In this document: positions 1-6,771 of the stretch, in pieces | Layout: every line of letters starts with the position of its first letter | How positions within the stretch are numbered: position 1 is the first letter of the stretch | From: JBDREF01 sp043820045 | Lineage (GTDB): Bacteria; Planctomycetota; Phycisphaerae; Sedimentisphaerales; Anaerobacaceae | DNA length: 16,224 bases | Reading direction: 5' to 3' | Assembly (NCBI GenBank): GCA_043820045.1 | Contig: JBDREF010000414.1 | Span: 1-16,224, forward strand | The notes under the pieces: generated by a model | What the model was told of the DNA's origin: nothing | Databases searched by the model: none | Seen by the model: the letters and a program-made list of their open reading frames with translations, nothing else | Translations under genes and position numbers: made by a program

Positions 1-333
1 ACCACGTTCGACGCGCGGATGCCGTACAGGTTCAACATCGGAATCTACGGCACCGAGGGCACACTCCGCAACGATGAACTCTTCGCGCCGAAGCTCTTTC
101 CGGGACAGAAGGGCTTCATGAAAATTCCCTGCATCCTGCCCGACAGCGCCGATGTGGCGCATCATCCGTTCGTGGATGAAGTATCCTATTTCCTTGATTG
201 CATCATAAATGACGAACGGCCGTATCCGGACCTGGAGGACGCGGCAAAGACTCACGCCGTATGTTTTGCGGCTGACCTGTCCGCAGAATCGGGCAAACCC
301 GTGGCAATCGGTGAATTATACCCTGGGCCATGA
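1..333 (+). CDS. Gfo/Idh/MocA family oxidoreductase, C-terminal part (5' truncated)
   Basis: The reading frame is open from base 1, so the gene begins outside the window; 110 codons are visible before the TGA at 331-333. The visible part holds a stretch typical of the C-terminal domain of Gfo/Idh/MocA NAD(P)-dependent sugar oxidoreductases. It has an IYGTEGTLRND-type motif (a strand carrying 'G..G.l..d'), then HHPFVDEVSYFLDCI followed by ERPYPDLEDAAKTHAVCFAADLSAESG, the usual helix pair in which the protein lists a target set and then 'sa..gkpv'. Members of the family oxidise or reduce sugars and sugar derivatives. The nucleotide-binding N-terminal half is not in the window, so substrate and cofactor cannot be told. 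The gene ends just before the URO-D-like gene and is probably cotranscribed with it; its stop TGA overlaps an ATG at 330 (ATGA). Confidence 0.85.
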   Translation, partial: TTFDARMPYRFNIGIYGTEGTLRNDELFAPKLFPGQKGFMKIPCILPDSADVAHHPFVDEVSYFLDCIINDERPYPDLEDAAKTHAVCFAADLSAESGKPVAIGELYPGP

Positions 334-371
334 GGCATCCCGCGGGGACAACTTCGAGCCGAAGGACGTAT

Positions 372-1451
372 ATGATTAATATATCAGGAACTCTTTCGAA
401 AGGATGGATGGCCGAATCGCTCGGTGTGGTGTTTGACCGCGACTACTACTTTGATCCTGAGAGACGCTACGTCATAGACTGCCGCTGTAATGAATATGCG
501 GTCCAACAATTTCCCGGCATGAGGCTGTTTTATTCCGAGTCCAACCTGGGGCAGATTGATTACTGGGACAAGAGCCTGGTTCAGATTGGGGGTATTCAGC
601 CCAATATGATTCTCGGCATGTTGCTGGGCGCCGATTTTGTGCCGCATAGCAGCCGGGACGCCGACATCATGCCAGGCTGCCTTACAGGCAAGGAGCTTGA
701 CGAGCTGCCCCCGCCTGCAAGCCTGCTCGACCACGAGCTAATCAAGCTCTTTGACGATCAAATTCAGCAGATTCAGGATGATTCTCAGAGGCGACTGTGG
801 CCGATTCCGCCGTTCTTCTGGGATTTGTCCGGCCGGGCAACCATACACGGCGTAATGACCTCGGCCCAGAAATTTCTCGGCGAATCTTTCTTCATGGACA
901 TGATGGCCCAACCCCAACGCTGCCTCGAAATCGTCCGTTGGATAGGTGAGGCTTTTGTAGCTCTGTGCCGGCACTTTTCGCAAGTGGCCAATCTTCCGGA
1001 AACCAGCGTGCATGTCGGCGAATGTTCGGCCTGCATGGTCGGTCCGGAACTCATCGAGAAGTTTGTGGCGCCGGTTACCTCGAATATCGGCAAAGAGCTG
1101 GGGCCCATTCGCCTCCATTCCTGCGGGCCCAGCACAAATCATCTGGAAGCGTTTTCCAAAATCGAGAACCTCTGTTCCCTCGACATCGGGGCGGATACGT
1201 CCGTTGGAAGAGCGCGGGAAATATTCGGAAAAGAAATGCTCATAAGCATTGCTCCTGCGCCGCATGATATGGCGGCCGAGAGCGCAGATTCGATATTACG
1301 CTGGGCCAGGCGCGTTTTCGAAGAGAATGCCGGCGGTAAACTGGAATACGTGTACCACGTCGAGGCAGGTTACAATATCGAAACTGTACGTGCTTTAATG
1401 GATTTTGTGAAAAGGCTACCGGGTTTTGGATGTGGACGAGAGGACGGATGA
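372..1451 (+). CDS. URO-D/methyltransferase-superfamily protein
   Basis: The 359-residue product resembles the uroporphyrinogen decarboxylase (URO-D) fold superfamily, which includes HemE and the zinc-dependent corrinoid/cobamide methyltransferases (MtaA, CmuA type). An HSCG motif at about residues 249-252 matches the HxCG zinc-binding signature of the methyltransferase branch. Also visible are HVGECSACMVGPELIEKFVAP (about 214-234), the helix before the motif, and DIGADTS after it. The N-terminal arginine-rich motif expected of true HemE was not seen, so haem synthesis is unlikely. A start at 372 is chosen because GAAGGA at 361-366 lies 5 nt upstream. An in-frame ATG at 330 overlaps the stop of the previous gene (ATGA) and would add 14 residues through translational coupling, but it has a poor ribosome site. 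Pairing with a Gfo/Idh/MocA gene is, to my knowledge, common in Planctomycetes and Lentisphaerae. The substrate is unknown. Confidence 0.8.
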   Translation: MINISGTLSKGWMAESLGVVFDRDYYFDPERRYVIDCRCNEYAVQQFPGMRLFYSESNLGQIDYWDKSLVQIGGIQPNMILGMLLGADFVPHSSRDADIMPGCLTGKELDELPPPASLLDHELIKLFDDQIQQIQDDSQRRLWPIPPFFWDLSGRATIHGVMTSAQKFLGESFFMDMMAQPQRCLEIVRWIGEAFVALCRHFSQVANLPETSVHVGECSACMVGPELIEKFVAPVTSNIGKELGPIRLHSCGPSTNHLEAFSKIENLCSLDIGADTSVGRAREIFGKEMLISIAPAPHDMAAESADSILRWARRVFEENAGGKLEYVYHVEAGYNIETVRALMDFVKRLPGFGCGREDG

Positions 1452-1553
1452 AATCGGGCGGTGTTTTGTTTCCTCGCTCGCATCTTAATACGGACAGTCG
1501 ATGCATTCCCTAATGGTAGAGTAAGTTTTTTTATGGTAATTTGTCTAACACGC

Positions 1554-1586
1554 TTGACAAAATGTTTTTATAGGTTAATATATATT
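1554..1586 (+). promoter_or_regulatory. Putative sigma70 promoter of rho
   Basis: A perfect TTGACA lies at 1554-1559. It is followed by an AT-rich stretch with TAATAT at 1576-1581 (16-nt spacer) and TATATT at 1581-1586. The -10 element is ambiguous because of the TA repeats. Local sequence is much more AT-rich than the coding regions. The implied leader before the rho start at 1640 is about 50 nt. The rest of the 188-nt gap between 1452 and 1639 holds a T7 run at 1526-1532 with no clear hairpin before it. Confidence 0.5.
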
Positions 1587-1639
1587 CGTTTCTCTGATCA
1601 CCATCAATCTTCTGTACCGAATTCTTGCGGAGCAATTCG

Positions 1640-2758
1640 ATGGCCGATGCAGCTATTGGAATACTGAAACGCGTCAACAAAACGCAGTTTACTCTCAGAG
1701 CCGCCGAGCGGTCTTATCGGCCGGGTCATGGGGAGGTGGCGGTGCGTCCGGACCTGATTCGCGGCTTGGCCCTGGCCGAAGGAGCAGCCGTCACCGGCAG
1801 GATCGAACAGAACAAGGGCAAACGCAGGCTGGTGTCAATCGAATCCATCGGCGGAATGCGGCCGGAGGACTTCGGCAAGCGCCCGCATTTCGAGGATTTG
1901 GTGGCCATTGACCCTCACGAGAGGTTCGACCTGGGAGGCTGCGGGCTGGAGAGTATGCGAATAGTTGACCTGATTGCGCCGATAGGCAAGGGCACGCGCC
2001 AACTAATCGTCTCGCCGCCCAAGGCGGGAAAGACTGTAATCCTGGAACAGATTGTTGAGGCGATTCATCATTTCAGCCCGAAAAGCCGGATCATAGTGCT
2101 GTTGGTCGATGAACGGCCTGAAGAAGTGACCCATTTTCGCCGGGCCGTCAAGGGGGCCGAGGTGGTAGCCAGCACGAGCGATCACAGCGCCGACGAACAC
2201 GTCGAACTCGCCAAACTTATGCTCGCCCACGTGCAAACTGAACTGGAATGCGGGCGGGAGGTTATCCTGTTGATCGACAGTCTCACACGATTGGCAAGAG
2301 CGTTCAACAACAGTACGCGCGGGCGCAACGCACCTCGCCGCCATACTATGTCCGGCGGGCTTGAGGCGGGTATCCTGGAGATACCGCGGCGCTTGTTCGG
2401 ACTGGCTCGCAATGTTGAGAATGGGGGCTCGATCACTATCGTAGCCACGTGCCTGATAAACACGGGCTCGCGAATGGACCAGTTGATCTTCGAGGAGTTC
2501 AAGGGGACCGGCAACAGCGAGATTGTGCTCGACCGGTCGCTGGCCGAGGCGAGAATCTTTCCCGCCATAGACATCCCTGCCAGCGGGACGCGAAAAGAGG
2601 CCAAACTCTATAGTCAGGACCATACGCACGGCCTCGCCACGCTCCGGCGTGTTCTGTCGAACTACGGGCCCAAGGAGGCAATGGACGCACTGTTCAAGCT
2701 GCTGCGAAAGTATCCGACCAACAAAGAGTTCCTGGAGAGCATGTGCCGCGGCGGCTGA
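1640..2758 (+). CDS. rho: Transcription termination factor Rho, short form
   Basis: Rho is a hexameric RNA-dependent ATPase/translocase that ends transcription. This 372-residue protein has a degenerate cold-shock-like RNA-binding domain (about 1-70) and the RecA-type motor. The motor shows Walker A PPKAGKT (126-132), DERPEEVT (157-164), Walker B VILLIDS followed by LTRLARAFN (208-223), the secondary RNA-binding loop TMSGGLEAGIL (about 236-246) and FEEFKGTGN then RIFPAIDIPASGTRKE (284-320). It is shorter than E. coli Rho (419 residues) because the N-terminal helical Rho_N domain is missing. The start ATG at 1640 is preceded by GGAG at 1629-1632, 7 nt away; an in-frame TTG at 1625 is less likely. 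The stop lies only 22 nt from the stop of the convergent bcp gene. The motor identity is certain; whether this is the only rho of the genome is unknown. Confidence 0.95.
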   Translation: MADAAIGILKRVNKTQFTLRAAERSYRPGHGEVAVRPDLIRGLALAEGAAVTGRIEQNKGKRRLVSIESIGGMRPEDFGKRPHFEDLVAIDPHERFDLGGCGLESMRIVDLIAPIGKGTRQLIVSPPKAGKTVILEQIVEAIHHFSPKSRIIVLLVDERPEEVTHFRRAVKGAEVVASTSDHSADEHVELAKLMLAHVQTELECGREVILLIDSLTRLARAFNNSTRGRNAPRRHTMSGGLEAGILEIPRRLFGLARNVENGGSITIVATCLINTGSRMDQLIFEEFKGTGNSEIVLDRSLAEARIFPAIDIPASGTRKEAKLYSQDHTHGLATLRRVLSNYGPKEAMDALFKLLRKYPTNKEFLESMCRGG

Positions 2759-2780
2759 GAAACCGGCGCAGAAGCTCCAG

Positions 2781-3242
2781 TCAACACAGGTTTTTTTTCA
2801 TGTTGGGGATTGTATCCAAAGGTTTCACCTTGTAAGAGGCCTGGAGGATCCTCCCTGCTTCATCAATCAAAAACGAAGAGCGGATTATCCCCTCGTAGGT
2901 CTTGCCGTACATGGATTTCTTGCCCCATGCTCCATAAGAAGCCGCGATTTTGTGGTCCGGATCGGAAAGCAGGGGAAAGCCGAGACTGTATTTATCGTCG
3001 AATTTCTTTTGCCTCGCGGGTTCATCAGGACTTATCCCGAGGGCGGCGACTGAGCCTCTTTTCAATTCGCCGGCCGAGTCTCGGATGCTGCACGCCTGCT
3101 TTGTGCAGCCGGGAGTATCGGCTTTCGGATAGAAGTAGAGCAAAAGCTTCCTGCCTTTGAAGTCGGAAAGTGAAACTTCGTTGCCGTTCTGGTCCTTCAG
3201 CGTAAATCCGGGTGCGTTGGCTCCGACTTTTAGTTCCGCCAT
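2781..3242 (-). CDS. bcp: Thioredoxin-dependent peroxiredoxin, Bcp/PrxQ type
   Basis: This is a cytoplasmic thiol peroxidase that reduces hydrogen peroxide and organic hydroperoxides, usually recharged by thioredoxin. The 153-residue product has the expected length (E. coli Bcp is 156). It shows YFYPKADTPGCTKQAC with peroxidatic Cys46 in TPGCT and Cys51 five residues on, the resolving position of atypical 2-Cys Bcp. Catalytic Arg121 sits in IIRSSFLID. The start is ATG at 3242, with AAAGGAG 7 nt upstream; an in-frame ATG at 3257 has no good ribosome site. The C-terminus is a few residues short and ends in Cys, encoded just after an A8 run on the coding strand (2791-2798 of the plus strand), so an indel there would alter only the tail. 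It lies 36 nt downstream of the GH109-like gene on the same strand and may be cotranscribed with it. Confidence 0.95.
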   Translation of the reverse strand: MAELKVGANAPGFTLKDQNGNEVSLSDFKGRKLLLYFYPKADTPGCTKQACSIRDSAGELKRGSVAALGISPDEPARQKKFDDKYSLGFPLLSDPDHKIAASYGAWGKKSMYGKTYEGIIRSSFLIDEAGRILQASYKVKPLDTIPNMKKNLC

Positions 3243-3278
3243 AATTGCTCCTTTCATTCCCGATCGCGTGTGGCTCTA

Positions 3279-4592
3279 TCAGGCTTCGACTGCAAAAGTC
3301 GGCTTTCTGCTCTTCCATTGACCTCGGGTAAAATCGGGTACTTTTACAGGAACACTGCCTGAGGAAATGGACTTCTCCGAGAGCGGTCCGATCACGCTCA
3401 TGGCGACTGAGTCATAGACATCGATAGGGGTCTGCGTTCCGCTGCGAACGGCTTTTACGAACTGCTGAAGCTCGAGATAGTCCGTGCCGCCGTGGTCGCC
3501 CTGGGTGCCCTGCTTCCACCACGAGTGCTCGTATTTTTCCTGGTACGGGCCAAAAGGCTCCCACTGATGGTACTGTGGGCTCTCGCCGAGAACATATACA
3601 GCGTCTCTCTGTTCGTTATACAGGCCTCGTGTGCCCTGTATCAGCCAGCGGTTGTCATACGGCCGGGGCAGTTGCATGTCATAGTTGCTCACGATGGATT
3701 TTCCCATCTTTGTTCGTATGACTGTGGTGACAATGTCCCCCTGGGCATATTTCCTCTTGGCCCCGGGGTGGTCCCTGCCGAATTTGCGTTCGAACATATC
3801 GTTGATGCCAAAGCCGTCCGTGGCGGTGGAGGTGACGTAGTCGAAACAGTCGCCGCAGTTGATGTCCATCCAACTGAGCACCGGGCCCATTTGATGCGTG
3901 GGATACTGATCGCGATTGTGCTCAACCAGATACTTCGCCGGCCAGCGGTCTTCGCCCGTTTTGCTGTCGAAGAACCAGTGGTCGATGCAGTCATGCGAAT
4001 GCGCACAATGACAATGAACGATTTTGCCAAAAAGCCCCTGCCGAATCATATTCAATACGGCGAGATTGTCCCTGCGGAAGCTCCAGTTCTCCAGCATCAT
4101 GCACGGCACGGCGGTCTGCTCATAGGTTTTGACCAGGTCCCAGCATTCCTCCAGCGTATAAGCGGCGGGGACTTCCACGCCGGCGTACTTGCCGGCCTTC
4201 ATAGCATACACTGCCATGGGGGCGTGCCATTCCCAGTACGTGGCAATAATTACCGCATCGAGGTCGTCTCGATCCATCAGTTGCCTGAACGTGTACTCGT
4301 CTTTCGCATAACCTTCCGGCTTGACTTGGCCGGCTTTGACAACTACGTTCTGGGCGGCGGTTACCTTCTCCGGGCGAAGATCGCACAGGGCACGAATCTC
4401 GACGTTCTCCATAGTTAACAGGTTCTGCATCAGGCTGTTTCCGCGACCACCCACACCAACTATTCCGACGCGTACCTTCTTCTTAGCCGCATCTTCAGCG
4501 CGGACCGGCCCGGTGGCTATACCCGCCAACGCAAGACCGACCGTTGCGGCGGTATTGGACTTGAGAAAGTCTCTACGGTTCATATCACTCAT
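3279..4592 (-). CDS. Tat-exported GH109-like Gfo/Idh/MocA protein
   Basis: The 437-residue product begins with a Tat signal (NRRDFLKS near residue 5, then a hydrophobic stretch ending near PVRA), so it is probably exported with its cofactor bound. A Rossmann NAD-binding motif VGIVGVGGRGNS follows at about 43-53. The body matches GH109 glycosidases (known examples are alpha-N-acetylgalactosaminidases), which use tightly bound NAD in an oxidation-elimination mechanism. It has EVPAAYTLEECW in place of the EKP of typical dehydrogenases, YPTHQMGPV (about 230-238), HGGTDYLELQQFV and a C-terminal VPDFTRGQWK. Start choice: ATG at 4592 with AAGGG 8 nt upstream; GTG at 4601 and ATG at 4583 are in frame too. 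Hydrolysis of GalNAc-type sugars is likely from the family; the exact substrate is not proven, and a non-hydrolytic oxidoreductase remains possible. Confidence 0.85.
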   Translation of the reverse strand: MSDMNRRDFLKSNTAATVGLALAGIATGPVRAEDAAKKKVRVGIVGVGGRGNSLMQNLLTMENVEIRALCDLRPEKVTAAQNVVVKAGQVKPEGYAKDEYTFRQLMDRDDLDAVIIATYWEWHAPMAVYAMKAGKYAGVEVPAAYTLEECWDLVKTYEQTAVPCMMLENWSFRRDNLAVLNMIRQGLFGKIVHCHCAHSHDCIDHWFFDSKTGEDRWPAKYLVEHNRDQYPTHQMGPVLSWMDINCGDCFDYVTSTATDGFGINDMFERKFGRDHPGAKRKYAQGDIVTTVIRTKMGKSIVSNYDMQLPRPYDNRWLIQGTRGLYNEQRDAVYVLGESPQYHQWEPFGPYQEKYEHSWWKQGTQGDHGGTDYLELQQFVKAVRSGTQTPIDVYDSVAMSVIGPLSEKSISSGSVPVKVPDFTRGQWKSRKPTFAVEA

Positions 4593-4651
4593 AGCCGTCA
4601 CCCTTTCTTATATTCTGTATGCCGGACTTCTAACGAACGCCTGTGCGGCTC

Positions 4652-4680
4652 AAGATACCAAATTTGCCCGATAAGTGCAA
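4652..4680 (-). promoter_or_regulatory. Putative promoter of the GH109-like/bcp unit
   Basis: On the minus strand TTGCAC (4680-4675) is followed after 17 nt by TATCTT (4657-4652), preceded by a TG in the extended -10 position (TGGTATCTT). The expected transcription start near 4645 gives a leader of about 50 nt. The -35 match is weak (3 of 6), so this rests mainly on the extended -10 and the spacing. Confidence 0.35.
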
Positions 4681-4698
4681 AGTCTGTGTGCCGGATAA

Positions 4699-4735
4699 CA
4701 GGATGCCGGATTTCATATTTCCGCCCTGCATCCTG
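4699..4735. repeat. Inverted repeat in a divergent intergenic region
   Basis: CAGGATGC (4699-4706) and GCATCCTG (4728-4735) are perfect 8-bp inverted copies. Inside them CGGA (4707-4710) and TCCG (4720-4723) can form a second, inner 4-bp stem. There is no T-run after either arm, so it is not an intrinsic terminator. It lies between the divergent GH109-like and dgkA-like genes, just upstream of the candidate GH109 promoter. It could be an operator or an imperfect dispersed repeat. Confidence 0.5.
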
Positions 4736-4822
4736 GATTCCTGATTGATTTACGCTGCTTTTGTGCCGATATGACATCAGGAGAAGAATATCGACAGTCG
4801 CGAAGAGAAAGGCAAGCAAACG

Positions 4823-5269
4823 GTGAACGAACAGAATCTGACGCGGGAGACTTTCATTCCAAAACCGGCCGCCCCTAGGGCCAGGCCTGCGCAGTTCTCG
4901 CTTGCTGGCAGGGTGCGAAGCTTCAGATACGCGATCAACGGCATCGCATTGATGCTCAAGAGCCAGCACAATGCCTGGCTGCATGCAACCGCGTCCGTAG
5001 CGGTAATTCTTGTCGGCGCACTTTTTCATCTTTCTTCAAGCGAATGGTGCTGGCTGGTCCTCTCGATAATGGCCGTCTGGACGGCCGAGGCCCTGAACAC
5101 CGCACTCGAGTTTCTGGCCGATGTGGCGTCTCCCGAATTTCATCCTCTTGTAAAAAACGCCAAAGATGTGGCGGCCGGCGCCGTGCTCATCTCCGCAGCA
5201 GGGTCCGTAGTGATAGCGCTGCTTGTGCTCGGCCCGCACATTCTTGCGTACTTAAGCTTGGCAAAATAA
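4823..5269 (+). CDS. dgkA: Diacylglycerol/undecaprenol kinase family membrane protein
   Basis: This is a small inner-membrane lipid kinase of the DgkA family, which phosphorylates diacylglycerol or undecaprenol. The 148-residue product has a soluble proline- and arginine-rich N-terminal extension of about 30 residues. It is followed by SFRYAINGI, then three membrane spans (about 55-70, 75-97 and 115-142). The family signature EALNTALEFLAD is present with Glu89 and Glu96, matching the catalytic/metal-binding glutamates of E. coli DgkA (EILNSAIE). AKDVAAGAVLI follows, with Asp115. The start is GTG at 4823 with AAAGG at 4808-4812, spacing 10. Whether the substrate is diacylglycerol or undecaprenol cannot be settled from the sequence. 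It converges on the sulfatase gene ending at 5303, with a 33-nt gap. Confidence 0.9.
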   Translation: MNEQNLTRETFIPKPAAPRARPAQFSLAGRVRSFRYAINGIALMLKSQHNAWLHATASVAVILVGALFHLSSSEWCWLVLSIMAVWTAEALNTALEFLADVASPEFHPLVKNAKDVAAGAVLISAAGSVVIALLVLGPHILAYLSLAK

Positions 5270-5302
5270 TCTAATTCCGGCGTGCCGAGATGTGCCGCCT
5301 TT

Positions 5303-6715
5303 CTATTTTTGACGCTGGAACCATGCCGCATCTACATCAGCCGGCTCGGGATTCGGCGCAGTGAGCGGGATTCCATCACCGAACTTGCGTTGCTGTGCCT
5401 TCATCAGGTTCAGCATATCTCTGACCTTATCGGCATACTCCGGATGCTGTGCCAGGTTCACAGTTTCGTAGGGATCGTCCTGCAGGTTGAACAGTTGCGT
5501 GTGGTTGATCTGTGGATATTGAATCAGCTTCCAGTTGTCTTTACGCAAGGCTCGCTGGAAGTTCTTGTATGCTAAGAAAATGACCTCACGCCCTTGGCCC
5601 GTCCCGTCCTTCACGGCGTTCGCGAAACTGACGCCTTCGATACCTTCCGGTCTGGGGACGCCCGCCAGGTCGCACAAAGTGGGATACACGTCAAACGAAT
5701 ATACAAAAGCTTCCGATACACGTCCCTGCGGCACGCCCGGCCCGGCGAAGATCAACGGTACCCCCATGCTGTGTTCGTAAATATTTTGCTTGCCCATCAG
5801 CCCGTGACTTCCGATTGCGATGCCCTGGTCGGAAGAGAACACAATGATGGTGTTGTCATACTGGCCGGTGTCTTTCAGTGCGTCGATGATCCGCCCAATC
5901 TGTTCGTCGAGATAGGTGATAACCGCATAGTAGTCGCGCAGATGCCTGCGAATCTCCGCAGTTGTACGCGGCCACGGCGCCAGTTTTTCGTCCCGAATGG
6001 TCATCTCTCCGTTGTCAAAGGGATGATACGCGAGATAGTTCGGTGGCAGGGGAATCGTCTCGACATCGTACTTATCCAGGTACTCCTGCGGGGCGACGCG
6101 CGGATCGTGCGGCGCAGGGCCGGCCAGATACATGAAAAACGGCCTCTGCCCTCCTGAAGCCCGGTATTGCTTGAGGAACTCAACCGCGTGGTCGGCGACG
6201 ATTTTGCCCGGTTGGCCTGCATTCAGAATCTCTCGTTCGTTGCGATAAGGGCTGACGTCCTGAACATAGTGACTGATTTCGAAGCTGGGATGTACCTTAC
6301 GAGCAGTGTTGCCGCGTTTGCCGATGTGGTAGGTAAGGTATCCGGCCTGCCGGAAAGTCTTGGCTATATTGGGCGATTCCTCGGTCAGATCCCGCACCTT
6401 GAACCACGATTGCCCGGTCAGTGTCATCTGGCGGCTTGGCAGGCACACCGCAGCACTGTATCCGCCCATACAATAGGCGTTGCGAAATACGGTGCCTTTA
6501 GCCACGAGCCGATCCAGGTTCGCAGTGACGATAGCCGGATTACCCAACGCAGCAATTGTGTCCTCCCGCTGGTCATCGGTGAAGATGAACAAAATGTTGG
6601 GGCGTTTAGCGGAAGCCGCGGCGCTTGCACGCACCAACAGGGTTGAAGTGAAAAGGCCCGATGCGCCCGCTGCACAGGTTTTGATAAATTCTCTTCGATT
6701 TATGTCTGGTGACAC
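5303..6715 (-). CDS. Tat-exported sulfatase (family S1, Cys-type)
   Basis: This is a formylglycine-dependent sulfatase of the alkaline-phosphatase superfamily, cleaving sulfate esters. The 470-residue product has a Tat-like signal (NRREFIKTCAAGASG) and then RPNILFIFTDDQR, in which the DD at about 47-48 is metal-binding. The maturation motif is C-L-P-S-R with Cys91. Further on are APHDP (His203), FSSDQG (Asp296, Gln297) and MGK (Lys309). The start is taken as GTG at 6715, with GAAGGG 7 nt upstream; a TTG at 6730 is the other option. The usual GKxH motif reads GKRG here (Lys133, Gly135), so a catalytic histidine seems missing. It lies 56 nt downstream of the selenoprotein gene on the same strand and is probably cotranscribed with it. 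The natural substrate is unknown. Confidence 0.93.
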   Translation of the reverse strand: MSPDINRREFIKTCAAGASGLFTSTLLVRASAAASAKRPNILFIFTDDQREDTIAALGNPAIVTANLDRLVAKGTVFRNAYCMGGYSAAVCLPSRQMTLTGQSWFKVRDLTEESPNIAKTFRQAGYLTYHIGKRGNTARKVHPSFEISHYVQDVSPYRNEREILNAGQPGKIVADHAVEFLKQYRASGGQRPFFMYLAGPAPHDPRVAPQEYLDKYDVETIPLPPNYLAYHPFDNGEMTIRDEKLAPWPRTTAEIRRHLRDYYAVITYLDEQIGRIIDALKDTGQYDNTIIVFSSDQGIAIGSHGLMGKQNIYEHSMGVPLIFAGPGVPQGRVSEAFVYSFDVYPTLCDLAGVPRPEGIEGVSFANAVKDGTGQGREVIFLAYKNFQRALRKDNWKLIQYPQINHTQLFNLQDDPYETVNLAQHPEYADKVRDMLNLMKAQQRKFGDGIPLTAPNPEPADVDAAWFQRQK

Positions 6716-6771
6716 GATATGTCCCTTCAATCTGTAAATAAATGATTCTTGGGCTCATCCGCAAGCTCGAC

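Noticed and set aside
1506..1535. Intrinsic terminator before the T7 run upstream of rho
   Set aside because: No stable stem can be formed immediately before the T-run.
3492..4418. Plus-strand open frame opposite the GH109-like gene
   Set aside because: The minus-strand frame has a Tat signal, Rossmann motif and GH109 motifs; the opposite frame has none.
5270..5302. Possible bidirectional terminator between dgkA and the convergent sulfatase gene
   Set aside because: Only 4-bp GC pairings (CGGC/GCCG) with a long loop can be drawn and the T-rich stretch is interrupted.
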